64,000 nt of DNA from Rariglobus hedericola (lineage in GTDB: Bacteria > Verrucomicrobiota > Verrucomicrobiia > Opitutales > Opitutaceae), in assembly GCF_007559335.1 (NCBI RefSeq), contig NZ_VMBG01000002.1:62001-126000 (forward strand), given 5' to 3'. Every line of letters begins with the position of its first letter. Position 1 is the stretch's first letter. The notes below the pieces were generated by a model. That model saw nothing but the letters and a program-made list of their open reading frames with translations. It searched no databases and was not told the origin of the DNA. Shown piece by piece: positions 17,586 to 26,624 of this stretch. The position numbers and the translations under genes are program-made.

Positions 17586-17981
17586 TCAGCTCCCCTTCTC
17601 GGTCTTTTCGCCGGCTTTTTTCCAGCCAGCGATGCCCTTCGAATAGTGCTTCACGTTGGTGTAACCGAGCTTCTCCGCTGCCTTGGCACCTTCTTTATAG
17701 GCGCCGCACTTCTCGTTGCCGCAATACGCGACCACGAGGGCGGATTTGTCGGCGGGAAGGAGCGTGGCGAGCTTGGCTTCCTTGGACTCAAAATCGATCG
17801 CGCCGGGGATGTGGCCTGAGTTGTAGGTGTCGGTGCCGTTCACATCGATGAGCGTGACTTTGCCCGAGGCGATGGCGGCCTTCAGGTCGTCATGGGAGAT
17901 ATCGGCCACCTTGTCGGAGCCGGCGAATGCAGAGGTAACGAGTGCAAAACAAGCGAGGAGCGGGAGGAGCAGTTTTTTCAT
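17586..17981 (-). CDS. Exported rhodanese-domain protein
   Basis: Single-domain rhodanese, 131 residues, with a signal peptide (MKKLLLPLLACFALVTSAFA) directing it to the periplasm. Rhodanese features are TLIDVNGTDTYNSGHIPGAI and the active-site cysteine Cys87 in VVAYCGNEKCGAY. Most rhodaneses have CxxxxR in this loop; here a second Cys (Cys92) takes the final position, hinting at disulfide or sulfur-carrier chemistry instead of classical thiosulfate sulfurtransferase activity. The ATG at 17981 begins the signal peptide. Monocistronic, closed by its own terminator. Confidence 0.88.
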   Translation of the reverse strand: MKKLLLPLLACFALVTSAFAGSDKVADISHDDLKAAIASGKVTLIDVNGTDTYNSGHIPGAIDFESKEAKLATLLPADKSALVVAYCGNEKCGAYKEGAKAAEKLGYTNVKHYSKGIAGWKKAGEKTEKGS

Positions 17982-18276
17982 GGAGCGAAGGATGGAGTTA
18001 ACGAATCGAACAGGGTCGGCCCGCCGCAGATGCAAGCGGGCAACATCCCTTAAGAGGCGTGAACCCTGTGTTTTGTTCCCGCGTATAAAATAAACCCCGC
18101 CGCCCGAGGTAAATGCGTGTGCGGAGCAATCACCGGTTCTTCGAATAAAATCACCGGCGACCGGAATGTAACGCGAGCTTTGCAGATCCGTGACCTGGCG
18201 AAATTGACCGTAGTTTCATCACCAATACACCTCGCCGTGCTTACACAAAAAATCTCCGCGCACCCTGCACCTTTTC

Positions 18277-20511
18277 ATGAAAAAGCTCCCATCCGCATTC
18301 CTCCAAATCTTTCGCCGCCCAATTTTGGCGTGGAGTTTCTTTTTCTATCTGCCGGTCGCCGCACTGGCCGTCGTCGCCATCATCGGCTTGCAACGCAACA
18401 CCGTCCAGATGGATGCCGAACTGGCCGCGGGTCAGCGCACCCTCGGCGTGGCGGGCCGCATCGGCGCCTTCGGTGAACAGATAACGAAATCCATTCTCCT
18501 CATCGAAAAAAGTGTCCGCGATAAAAAGCCCGCCGGTGATTCCGTCTACGAGCTTCAGGTCGCCGCCGACCGTCTCGACCAGATCATCAACGCGTTCAAC
18601 GAGGGCTCCGAAACCGTCGCGCCCGACGGCGTGCGTTTCATGCTCGAAGCCGTGACCGACGAGAAGGCGCTCGAATCCCTTCAGGCGATGAACGTCATCT
18701 GGTTCGGCATCAAAAGCCGCGCCGACGGCATCGTGCTCACCGCCGGCCCGAAGAAGGAAAACTCCGAGGCGCTTCCCTTCACTGAGTCCACGCTCTCCGA
18801 CGCCTCCGCCTTCGTCGCCGCACAGCAGACGCTTCTCGCCGAGAAGACGCTCACGTTCAGCCGCCGTCTCGAAGAGCTCGCCAAGAACCGCGTGGATGCC
18901 GTCGCCGGTCCGCGCAGCATTCTCATCGCCGTCGCGATCATCGCACTGCTCTCGCTGCCCGGCGTGTTTTTCTTCAACCGCGTCCGCAGCGCCCGCAACG
19001 CCTCCCAGCGCCTCGCCTCCGAACTCGGCGCCAGCCAGGCGCGGCTCGAGACGCAGTCGCAGGCTCTCTCGGTCGCCAAGGCCGAGACCGACCGCATCAT
19101 GGAAACCGTGCAAGAGGGACTCCTGCTCATCGATTCGACCGGCATCATCGGCGACTACCATTCGCACGAGCTCAACACCATCCTGCGCCAGGAAAAACTG
19201 GCCGGCCGCAGCCTGTTGCAAATCCTCGAACGCCTTCTCACCGAGAAGATGTTCAACACCACCAAGGATTATTTCGCGCTGCTCTTTGACGCCAACCGCA
19301 AGGAAAAGGCCGTGCTCAAGGTCAACCCGCTCACCGACATCGAGGTCAACTTCTCCAATCCCTCCGGCGGTTTCATCAACCGCTACCTTGGATTCTCTTT
19401 CCGCCGCATCGTGGAGAACGGCGTCGTCACCCGTGTCTTCGTGGCCGTGCGCGATGTGACCACACAGATGGAGCTGGAGAAAAAACTGCGCGACTCCGAA
19501 CGCCACAAGGACCGCCAGCTGGATATTCTCCTCGGCATCGTCCACGTCGCGCCCGACGAGCTGGAGAGCTTTGTCGCCCTCGTCGAACTCGAGCTCGATG
19601 TGATCAACGACACGTTGCGCGCCGAACACTTCGCCGCCACCGGCGGTCAGGGCGACGCGCTTCGCGAACGCCTGCAGACCGTTTTCCGCAGCGTGCACAA
19701 TCTCAAGGGCAACGCCGCGCTGCTCAAACTCACGACGTTCCAAAAAGCCGCCGATCTCTTCGAGTCCAAGCTCTCCGAACTCCTCAACCGTCCGCAGCTC
19801 ACCGGTGATGATTTTCTCTCCGTGGTCGTGGCGCAGGCCGGCCTCCGCGCCGATCTCGGCGACCTGATCGAGCTGCGTGGAAAACTCGTCGGGCTCCGCC
19901 AGCCGGTCGCCGCCGCGGCCGGTCATTCCGGAAATCCGACCAGCCCCGCCTCGCAGATTAGCGCCGGCCTGCAGCAACTCGTGGCCGATGCCGCGCGCGA
20001 TCTCGACAAGGTCACCACGCTCACCATCGACGACTACGCGTTGCACACCGTCGCCACCGACCGCCCCGCGCTCGTGCGCGACGTGCTCATCCAGCTCACC
20101 CGCAATTCCCTCGCGCACAGCATCGAGCCGTCGCCCGTGCGCAGCTCCCTCGGTAAACCGCCCGCCGCCACGCTCTCCGTGCGCGGACTCCCCCGCACGG
20201 CCGACGGTCTCAACGGCATCGCCTTCCGCGACGACGGACGCGGGTTGGATCTCGATGCCATTCGCCTTCGCGCCGAAGCCGCCGGCTTGCTCACACCGGG
20301 CGCGGATCATTCCCCCGCCGACATCGCGCGCTGCATCTTCGCCCCCGGTTTTTCAACCGCCGCCGAGGTCAGCCTGCACGCCGGCCGCGGCATGGGCATG
20401 GACATCATCAAGGCCAAGGTCGTCGACGAGGCCGCGGGTGCCATCGAGGTTCACTGCACGCCCGGCGAGTTCTGCGAATTCCACCTCTACTTCCCCTCCG
20501 CCCACGCATGA
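18277..20511 (+). CDS. Membrane-bound CheA-like histidine kinase
   Basis: Protein of 744 residues. Order of parts: membrane helix (about 18-38), periplasmic sensor region (about 40-210), second helix (about 213-233), short coiled coil, a PAS-like region (about 265-400), an HPt domain with the phosphoacceptor His474 in SVHNLKGNAALL, and a CheA-type ATPase domain (N-box RNSLAHSIE at 609-617, G1 DDGRG 652-656, G2 GRGMGM 703-708). It ends right after the ATPase domain, so the C-terminal CheW-like P5 domain of chemotaxis CheA is absent, as is a recognisable P2. It heads a six-gene unit and overlaps the CheY gene by 4 nt. It presumably senses an extracytoplasmic or membrane signal directly, without receptors. 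Confidence 0.85.
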   Translation: MKKLPSAFLQIFRRPILAWSFFFYLPVAALAVVAIIGLQRNTVQMDAELAAGQRTLGVAGRIGAFGEQITKSILLIEKSVRDKKPAGDSVYELQVAADRLDQIINAFNEGSETVAPDGVRFMLEAVTDEKALESLQAMNVIWFGIKSRADGIVLTAGPKKENSEALPFTESTLSDASAFVAAQQTLLAEKTLTFSRRLEELAKNRVDAVAGPRSILIAVAIIALLSLPGVFFFNRVRSARNASQRLASELGASQARLETQSQALSVAKAETDRIMETVQEGLLLIDSTGIIGDYHSHELNTILRQEKLAGRSLLQILERLLTEKMFNTTKDYFALLFDANRKEKAVLKVNPLTDIEVNFSNPSGGFINRYLGFSFRRIVENGVVTRVFVAVRDVTTQMELEKKLRDSERHKDRQLDILLGIVHVAPDELESFVALVELELDVINDTLRAEHFAATGGQGDALRERLQTVFRSVHNLKGNAALLKLTTFQKAADLFESKLSELLNRPQLTGDDFLSVVVAQAGLRADLGDLIELRGKLVGLRQPVAAAAGHSGNPTSPASQISAGLQQLVADAARDLDKVTTLTIDDYALHTVATDRPALVRDVLIQLTRNSLAHSIEPSPVRSSLGKPPAATLSVRGLPRTADGLNGIAFRDDGRGLDLDAIRLRAEAAGLLTPGADHSPADIARCIFAPGFSTAAEVSLHAGRGMGMDIIKAKVVDEAAGAIEVHCTPGEFCEFHLYFPSAHA

Positions 20512-20867
20512 AACTTCTTATCGTCGATGACTCGCTCATCATGCGCCGCGCCATCGAGCGCAGCCTCGGGCGTTCCCACTTCACCGAGGTTCGCACCGCC
20601 ACCACCGGAGTTCAGGCCGTCGATATGTTCGAACGCTACCAGCCTGATGTCGTTACCATGGACATCACCATGCCGGACATGGATGGACTCACCGCCGTGG
20701 ACATCATTCTCAAACGCAATCCCCGCGCGACCATCCTCGTCGTCTCCGCCCTCGCCGACAAAGCCACCGCCGTCGAAGCCATCAAGCGAGGCGCGTCAGG
20801 CTTCCTGCTGAAACCCATCACGGCCGAGTCCGTGCACAACGCCCTCGAGGACATCCTCACCGATTAA
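20508..20867 (+). CDS. CheY-like single-domain response regulator
   Basis: Stand-alone receiver domain of 119 residues. All catalytic positions are present: acidic pair Asp7/Asp8, phosphoacceptor Asp52 (VVTMDITMPDMDG), Ser80 in VVSALADK and Lys102 in LLKPI. It has no output domain, so it must act by binding a partner. The start overlaps the CheA stop (ATGA), and the CheX-like phosphatase gene follows 23 nt later, which points to a His474-to-Asp52 relay with dephosphorylation by the neighbouring CheX. Confidence 0.95.
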   Translation: MKLLIVDDSLIMRRAIERSLGRSHFTEVRTATTGVQAVDMFERYQPDVVTMDITMPDMDGLTAVDIILKRNPRATILVVSALADKATAVEAIKRGASGFLLKPITAESVHNALEDILTD

Positions 20868-20890
20868 TCGCTACTCTCTCCGCCACTCCC

Positions 20891-21355
20891 ATGGAAGAAA
20901 CCATTCTCAAGATTTTCGCCCAAAGCATCACGCGCTACTTCGCCACTGTCTCCGGCGGCGAAGCCACTCTGGGCACGCCCTACCTTAGCGCCGGCAACGA
21001 ATCCGTGGCCTACGATTTCTCCGCCGTCATCGGCATCACCGGCTCGCATCGCGGCAACATCTACTACACCGCCCCGCGCGAAAAACTGCACGCACTCCTG
21101 CCCTTGATCGGCGAGCGCGAGCCCGACGACCGTCTCTGCGCCGAGCTGGTCGGCGAGATCACCAACACCATCTCCGGAAATGCCCGCGAACAACTCGGCG
21201 GCGGTTTCATGATCTCCACTCCGTTCATCGTGGAGGGCAGCCCGCTCAACATCCACACCGCCCGCGACACCACCTGCTACATCCTTCCCGTCTCCTGGAA
21301 CAACCACCGCTCACGCGTCCTCGTCTCCCTCCAGCAAACCTCCGCCTCAACGTGA
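20891..21355 (+). CDS. CheX-like phosphatase
   Basis: Protein of 154 residues resembling CheX, the dimeric phosphatase that dephosphorylates CheY-P. The signature helix reads LVGEITNTISGNAREQLG, with the Glu-x-x-Asn pair (Glu89, Asn92) expected to position water and the phospho-Asp. The family scaffold is seen also in YDFSAVIGITGSHRGNIYY near the middle. Its stop overlaps the GTG start of a second CheX-like gene, an arrangement consistent with gene duplication. No CheC, CheD, CheR or CheB gene is in the window. Confidence 0.85.
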   Translation: MEETILKIFAQSITRYFATVSGGEATLGTPYLSAGNESVAYDFSAVIGITGSHRGNIYYTAPREKLHALLPLIGEREPDDRLCAELVGEITNTISGNAREQLGGGFMISTPFIVEGSPLNIHTARDTTCYILPVSWNNHRSRVLVSLQQTSAST

Positions 21356-21813
21356 GCACTTCCTTCGAAACCGAGCGCGAGCTCGCCGTCTTCATCGGCA
21401 CCATCGGTCGTTATTTTCAAACCGTCGGCGGTTCCTCGCCCGACTTCCTCACCCCGTCCCTCGAACTCGTGATGCCTCCCCGCCTCGCCTGCACCGGCTA
21501 TATGCCCGTGAGCGGCCGTCTCACCGGCTGGATCGCGCTCAGCCTGCCGTCCGACCTGCTTCTTTCGTTGCTGCATCACATGGGCGAGGACCAGCACGAC
21601 GAGGCCGCCCAACTCGATCTGGTCGGCGAGATCACCAGCACCCTCACCAGCAACGCCCGCGAACATTTCGGCGAACACCTCCTCGTCGCCCCGCCGCTCT
21701 CGGCGGTCGCCGCCGATTTTCCCGACGAACTCACCGCTCCCCCGCTTTCGTTCCGACTGCCGTTTCAATGGCAGGGAGCCGACGCCTTTCTCCTTATCGC
21801 CCTTCAGCGTTAA
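21352..21813 (+). CDS. CheX-like protein lacking the catalytic Asn
   Basis: Second CheX paralogue, 153 residues, starting at GTG 21352 inside the previous gene's stop. It shares the pattern TVGGSSPDFLTPSL, SGRLTGWIALSLP and LVGEITSTLTSNAREHFG. In the signature the position equivalent to Asn92 of the first protein is Ser96 (Glu93-Ile-Thr-Ser96). Since the Asn is needed for catalysis in characterised CheX/CheC proteins, this one may bind phosphorylated CheY without hydrolysing it, or heterodimerise with the first. Other CheX residues are kept, so it is not a pseudogene. Confidence 0.8.
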   Translation: MSTSFETERELAVFIGTIGRYFQTVGGSSPDFLTPSLELVMPPRLACTGYMPVSGRLTGWIALSLPSDLLLSLLHHMGEDQHDEAAQLDLVGEITSTLTSNAREHFGEHLLVAPPLSAVAADFPDELTAPPLSFRLPFQWQGADAFLLIALQR

Positions 21814-21825
21814 CCGCCCCCGATC

Positions 21826-22650
21826 ATGTCCACCGTCAAAACTCCCTCCGCCTCCTCCGCCCGTCTCGCCGACCGTTACATCCGTTGCGAAGATTTCGCC
21901 GATCGCATCGATGGCATCGAGCTCGCCCCCGAGGTGTGGGCGGTCTTCGCACAGCTCGCGCAATCCCGCAACGCCACCGAGCTGGCCCAGCATCTCCAGC
22001 TCGACATCGAGGCCGTCAACGCCTCGCTCCGCCGCCTCGTGCGCCGCAAACTCATCCGCAAGCACGTGCTCGGCTGGCGTGACTACACCGCCACGCACGC
22101 CCCGTTCTCCGCGACGCCCTCCGGCTTCGAGGGCTCCATTCCTCCTTTCCGCGAATCGGCTTCGGCCCAGACCGCCGCGGCCCCCACACTCACCGTGATC
22201 GCGCCGCCCTCCGCCGCGCACTCCCGTCCTCCGTTTTTGACAGCGGTCGCGGCTCAGATTCCCACGCCAGCCCTTCCGCGTTCGCCCATCCTGTCGTTTC
22301 GCATCACTTCGCCGGCACCCGCGCGCGCCCAGCCCGCCGTCAGCCTGCGCATCGAGTCATCCCGTCCGACAACCTCTGCGCCAGGTATTGGATCGACGAA
22401 TACATCCGGCCTGAAACTGCGCCCCATCCTTGATGCCATCGGCGCCAAGGCCGGCGGTGGCGTTGCCGGACAACTGCTCGTCTATCGCGTGTTCCTGCAA
22501 ATCCCCACCGAGCTCATGCAAGCCGCCGGACTCCACTCGCTCAGCCTCGTGGACGACCAGTTCACCCTTCATGCGCCACTGCGCACCGCGCTCGCCGAGG
22601 CCGCGCGGGTTCATGCCGACATCGATATCGAAACCCTCGTTTCCGCCTGA
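21826..22650 (+). CDS. Unrecognised protein of the chemosensory operon (winged-helix-like N-terminus)
   Basis: Protein of 274 residues, 12 nt after the second CheX gene. The N-terminal ~90 residues (ELAPEVWAVFAQLAQSRNATELAQHL, then DIEAVNASLRRLVRRKLIRKHV) have the helix pattern of a winged-helix module. A long Pro/Ala/Ser/Thr-rich linker (about 90-200) follows, then a C-terminal folded segment of about 75 residues containing GGVAGQLLVYRVFLQIP and LVDDQFTLHAPLRTALAEAA. I do not recognise the family. Position in the operon suggests an output or adaptor for CheY; DNA binding is a guess from the N-terminal pattern. Confidence 0.7.
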   Translation: MSTVKTPSASSARLADRYIRCEDFADRIDGIELAPEVWAVFAQLAQSRNATELAQHLQLDIEAVNASLRRLVRRKLIRKHVLGWRDYTATHAPFSATPSGFEGSIPPFRESASAQTAAAPTLTVIAPPSAAHSRPPFLTAVAAQIPTPALPRSPILSFRITSPAPARAQPAVSLRIESSRPTTSAPGIGSTNTSGLKLRPILDAIGAKAGGGVAGQLLVYRVFLQIPTELMQAAGLHSLSLVDDQFTLHAPLRTALAEAARVHADIDIETLVSA

Positions 22651-22661
22651 GCGGACTGCGC

Positions 22662-23495
22662 ATGCCTTCGTCCTTGATTCATTTTGTTCTCATTCATCAC
22701 GGCGCCGCCGGCCGGCCCGATGAACCCCGCGTGCTGCACTTCGGCGTGGACAGCGATGCCGGCCGCGGCAGCACCGCCACGACTCCCGTGCACTTGCTGG
22801 TGATGGATGTCCGCCGGATGAATCCCGCCTGCGTAAAGGCCGCGCTCGCCGAGGTCACCCACCTGCGCCGCTCGCCCGGCATCAAGCATGGCGTGCTCGT
22901 TTGCGACATACCGCTTCTTCCTCTCGTGCTCGGCGCCATGCGCGCCGGTTTGCGCGACATCATTCACGAACCCCTCACCGCCCGGCAGGTGTTGCAACTC
23001 CTGCGGGTGGCCACGCCCGGGCACCGCGCCTGCGCGCGCCAGATTTCCACGCTCGCCGCGCTCCTGCGCACGCTCACCTCCGCTGACAAACCCGCCTCGC
23101 CCTCCGCCTGCGTCGCCCGCCGCGAATACGCGCTCAACCAGCGCGCCGAGCAACTCGCGCACACCGAAACCCGCCTCACCCTCGAACGCGCCGCACTCGA
23201 AGACCGCGAACAAAAACTCCGCGCCGGCACCCGCCGCCTCGAACGCGATTTCGCCGCCCTTCAGTCTGATTCCGACCTCGCACGCCCCAAGCGCACCGCG
23301 ATCCCCTCCACGCCCACCGCGACCCCGTTTACCGCCACGCCGTTCAGCGCGCCGCCCTTCGCGACCGACCTGCAAGCCATCGCCACCCAGCTCGCCGAGC
23401 GCGCCAACGCCCTCGATATCCGCGAGCGCATGTTGCAGGAAATGGAGAACCTGCTCCTCGCCCAGGTCGCCGCGCCTCAAGCCGCCGGTTGGTAA
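22662..23495 (+). CDS. Unrecognised protein, degenerate receiver-like domain plus coiled coil
   Basis: Protein of 277 residues, last of the six-gene unit, 11 nt after the previous stop. Residues about 45-125 read HLLVMDVRRMNPACVKAAL, GVLVCDIPLLPLVLGAMRAGLRDIIHEPLTARQVLQLL: this alternation of strands and helices, ending in a 'GxxDIIxEPLT' segment, resembles a receiver domain, with VMD as the possible Asp position but without clear acidic-pair or Lys landmarks. The rest is charged coiled coil (about 150-205), a Thr/Pro linker, and a final helix. Function unknown; probably a partner in the CheA-CheY pathway. Confidence 0.68.
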   Translation: MPSSLIHFVLIHHGAAGRPDEPRVLHFGVDSDAGRGSTATTPVHLLVMDVRRMNPACVKAALAEVTHLRRSPGIKHGVLVCDIPLLPLVLGAMRAGLRDIIHEPLTARQVLQLLRVATPGHRACARQISTLAALLRTLTSADKPASPSACVARREYALNQRAEQLAHTETRLTLERAALEDREQKLRAGTRRLERDFAALQSDSDLARPKRTAIPSTPTATPFTATPFSAPPFATDLQAIATQLAERANALDIRERMLQEMENLLLAQVAAPQAAGW

Positions 23496-23623
23496 GTCAT
23501 CTGCGCCGGCCGGCGCATCCGCGGGCTTCGTCGTTTGACACCCCGCACGCCCAAAGCATCGTCGGGCCATACCGGCGACGTCTTCGTCGGAGAGCCAAAC
23601 CCCACCCCTGGCACGAGGTCCCC

Positions 23624-25024
23624 ATGCGATCCGAAACTTCCCTTCGCCCCGTCCTGCTCCCCGCCTGCGTCGCCGCCATCGGCGGTTTCCTTTTTGGCTT
23701 CGACAGCGGCGTCATCAACGGTGCCGTCGGCGCCCTCTCCGCCGCCTTCGGCTCCAGCGCGGCCGTGACCGGCTTTAACGTCGCTTCCATGCTCCTCGGC
23801 TGCGCCGCGGGTGCCTTCCTCGCCGGCCGCGCCTCCGATGCTTTTGGACGTCGCTCCGCGCTCTTCGGCGCCGCATTCCTGTTTGCCATCAGCGCGTGGG
23901 GCTCGGGCATCGCGGGCGGCTCGATCGAGTTCGTCATCTACCGCCTCATCGGTGGTTTCGCCGTCGGCGCCGCCAGCATCATCTGCCCCGCCTACATCGC
24001 CGAGATCGCCCCCGCCGCCATCCGCGGACGCCTCGCGACGTTGCAACAACTCGCCATCGTCCTCGGCCTCTTCGCAGCCTTCCTGAGCAACTTCATCATC
24101 GCCCGCCTCGCCGGCGGAACCAGCACGGTCTGGCTGTTCGGCTATCAAGCGTGGCAATGGATGTTCTGGGTCGAGCTCATCCCTTCCGTGGCGTTTTTCC
24201 TCGGCCTGCTGCTCATCCCCGAATCCCCACGCTACCTCGTCACCGCCGGTCGCCACGCGGACGCGATCCGCGCCCATGCGCGCCTCGCCCCGGGAGCCGA
24301 CGGCCAGGCCCATATCGCCGAGATCTCACTCTCCCTCGACAGCGGGAAAAAGCCGGCCTTCCGCGATCTCTGGGACAGCGTCAGCCGCCGCCTCCATCCC
24401 GTCGTCTGGGTCGGCATCATCATCGCCGCGCTCCAACAACTCGTAGGCATCAACGTCGTTTTCTACTACGGCGAAGTCCTCTGGCGCGCCGCCGGTTTCT
24501 CCGTCACCGACGCCCTCAAGATCAACGTCATCGGCGGTATCATCAACATCACCGCCACGCTCGTCGCCATCGCCTTGATCGACCGCATCGGCCGCAAGCC
24601 TCTCCTGCTCATCGGCTCCATCGGCATGGCTGTGTTTCTCGGCGTGCTCGCTGCCGTGTTTTCCGGTGCGGCCACCGGCGCCGACGGCTCGCTGGTCCTC
24701 GATTCAAACCATGGGACGATCGCCCTCGTCGCTGCCAACCTCTACATCGTTTGCTTCGGCATCTCGTGGGGCCCCGTCATGTGGGTGCTCCTCGGCGAGA
24801 TGTTTCCCAACCGGCTCCGCGGCGCCGCCCTCTCGCTGGCCGGCCTCGTCCAATGGGCCGCCAACTTCGCCGTCACGATTACCTTTCCCTTGCTGCTCGC
24901 GGGCATTGGTCTCGGTGGCGCCTACGGCATTTACGCCGTATTCGCGGCATTCTCTGCGTGGTATGCCTGGAAATTCGTCCGCGAAACCAAGGGCCGCACG
25001 CTGGAGCAAATGAGCAACGGCTGA
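23624..25024 (+). CDS. Sugar porter family MFS transporter
   Basis: Inner-membrane proton:sugar symporter of 466 residues with 12 predicted helices, the typical size of XylE/GalP. Sugar-porter signatures are all present: [15 protein letters not shown] in helix 1, GRRSALFG after helix 2, PESPRYLV after helix 6, [17 protein letters not shown] in helix 7, [10 protein letters not shown] after helix 8, [18 protein letters not shown] in helix 10, and [10 protein letters not shown] at the end. The start at 23624 follows GAGG by 6 nt and directly begins the first helix; upstream in-frame sequence is Arg-rich and unlike the family. Substrate unknown. A 128-bp gap separates it from the chemosensory operon. 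Confidence 0.95.
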   Translation: MRSETSLRPVLLPACVAAIGGFLFGFDSGVINGAVGALSAAFGSSAAVTGFNVASMLLGCAAGAFLAGRASDAFGRRSALFGAAFLFAISAWGSGIAGGSIEFVIYRLIGGFAVGAASIICPAYIAEIAPAAIRGRLATLQQLAIVLGLFAAFLSNFIIARLAGGTSTVWLFGYQAWQWMFWVELIPSVAFFLGLLLIPESPRYLVTAGRHADAIRAHARLAPGADGQAHIAEISLSLDSGKKPAFRDLWDSVSRRLHPVVWVGIIIAALQQLVGINVVFYYGEVLWRAAGFSVTDALKINVIGGIINITATLVAIALIDRIGRKPLLLIGSIGMAVFLGVLAAVFSGAATGADGSLVLDSNHGTIALVAANLYIVCFGISWGPVMWVLLGEMFPNRLRGAALSLAGLVQWAANFAVTITFPLLLAGIGLGGAYGIYAVFAAFSAWYAWKFVRETKGRTLEQMSNG

Positions 25025-25091
25025 AGAGCGTTGCCAAAGCGTGCAGCGCACCATTGACCCCGGCGGTCCCCCTGCGCTATATCCGCCCCTT

Positions 25092-26624
25092 ATGTCCACG
25101 CCCGCCGCCGCCGCCGAGCCCGCCAACCTCATGGAAGCCGTCGTTTCCCTCGCGAAACGCCGCGGCTTCGTCTTCCAGTCCTCCGAAATCTACGGCGGTC
25201 TCAACGGCTTTTTCGACTACGGCCCCATGGGCGTGGAACTCAAAAAGAACATCCGCGACTGCTGGTGGAACGACATGGTCCGCCGCCGCGACGACATCGT
25301 CGGCATCGAGACCTCCATCATCATGCACCCGAAGGTCTGGGAAGCCTCCGGTCACGTCGCCGGCTTCTCCGATCCGCTCGTTGACTGCAAAGTCTCCAAG
25401 AACCGCTACCGCGCCGACCAACTCTTCTTCGCTCCCGTCGTCATCGACGGCACCACCCACGGCTACGTCTCCGCCCTCGAATCCGAGAAAACCACCGAGG
25501 ACCTGCAAGCCGCCGCCGAGCTCTTCAAACGCAAGAAGGCCATCACCGGCACGCTCTCGCCCGTCGTGGTTAAGGATTTCACCGAGGCCACCGCCGACGA
25601 GGTCACCAAGATCCCCTCGCCCGCCACCGGCAATCCCGACCTCACGCCGCCGCGCGCCTTCAACATGATGTTCCAGACGAACGTCGGCGCCATGACCGAC
25701 GCCTCGTCCGTCGCCTACCTCCGCCCCGAGACCGCGCAGGGCATGTTCGTCGATTTCAAAAACGTCGTGGACACCACGCGCGTAAAACTCCCCTTCGGCA
25801 TCGCCCAAACCGGCAAGTCCTTCCGCAACGAAATCACGCCGCGCAACTTTATCTTCCGCTCCCGCGAATTCGAGCAGATGGAGATGGAATTCTTCATCCA
25901 CGAAGACGACGACTGGGCTAAATGGCACCGCTACTGGATCAACTGGTGCAAAGACTGGCTCCTCTCCATCGGCCTGCCCGAGTCACATATTTCTGAATAC
26001 GACCATCTCAAGGAGAAGCTCGCGTTCTACTCCAAGGGCACGACGGACATCATGTTCAAGTTCCCCTTCGGCGTGCAGGAACTCTGGGGCATCGCCGCCC
26101 GCGGCAACTACGACCTCACACAACACGCCAACGCCTCCGGCAAGCCGCAGGAAATCTTCGACGAAGCCACCAAGAAAAAGTTCGTCCCGCACGTGATCGA
26201 GCCCGCCGTCGGCCTCGACCGCATCTTCCTCGCCGTCCTCGCCTCGTGCTACGCCGAGGAGCAGGTCACCGACGAAAAGGGCAACACCGAGACCCGCACC
26301 GTCCTGCGCCTCAGCCCGCGCATCGCCCCGCTGAAGATCGCCGTCCTCCCCTTGATCAAAAACAAGGAGCAGCTCGTCGCCCGCGCGCAGGCCCTCTACG
26401 CGAAGTTGAAACGCAAATACGCGTGCTTCTACGACGAGACCGGCAACATCGGTAAGCGTTACCGCCGCCAGGACGAGGTCGGCACGCCTTACTGCGTCAC
26501 CATCGACTTCGATACCATCGAGAAGGAAGGCGACACGTTCACCCTCCGCGAACGCGACTCGATGTCCCAGCGCCGCGTCACCGAAACCGAGCTCTTTGCC
26601 CTCCTGGAAGAGCAGGTTTACTGA
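25092..26624 (+). CDS. glyQS: Glycyl-tRNA synthetase (single-chain type)
   Basis: Class II glycyl-tRNA synthetase of the homodimeric GRS1/GlyQS type, 510 residues, which charges tRNA-Gly in the cytoplasm. Motifs: [25 protein letters not shown] (N-terminal, shown in two halves by its helix break), [12 protein letters not shown] and the class II motif 2 [21 protein letters not shown], then a C-terminal anticodon-binding domain ([15 protein letters not shown]...[20 protein letters not shown]). The ATG at 25092 gives the usual short leader. It is the archaeal/eukaryal-like alternative to the bacterial alpha2beta2 enzyme. Its stop overlaps the next start by one nucleotide. Confidence 0.96.
   Translation: MSTPAAAAEPANLMEAVVSLAKRRGFVFQSSEIYGGLNGFFDYGPMGVELKKNIRDCWWNDMVRRRDDIVGIETSIIMHPKVWEASGHVAGFSDPLVDCKVSKNRYRADQLFFAPVVIDGTTHGYVSALESEKTTEDLQAAAELFKRKKAITGTLSPVVVKDFTEATADEVTKIPSPATGNPDLTPPRAFNMMFQTNVGAMTDASSVAYLRPETAQGMFVDFKNVVDTTRVKLPFGIAQTGKSFRNEITPRNFIFRSREFEQMEMEFFIHEDDDWAKWHRYWINWCKDWLLSIGLPESHISEYDHLKEKLAFYSKGTTDIMFKFPFGVQELWGIAARGNYDLTQHANASGKPQEIFDEATKKKFVPHVIEPAVGLDRIFLAVLASCYAEEQVTDEKGNTETRTVLRLSPRIAPLKIAVLPLIKNKEQLVARAQALYAKLKRKYACFYDETGNIGKRYRRQDEVGTPYCVTIDFDTIEKEGDTFTLRERDSMSQRRVTETELFALLEEQVY

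Noticed and set aside
18241-20310. Minus-strand open frame of 689 codons opposite the CheA-like gene
   Set aside because: Opposite strand of a clearly coding, GC-rich gene; its translation is low-complexity and lacks any family pattern.
23535-23557. Consensus TTGACA at 23535-23540 as promoter of the sugar porter
   Set aside because: No acceptable -10 hexamer 16-18 bp downstream.
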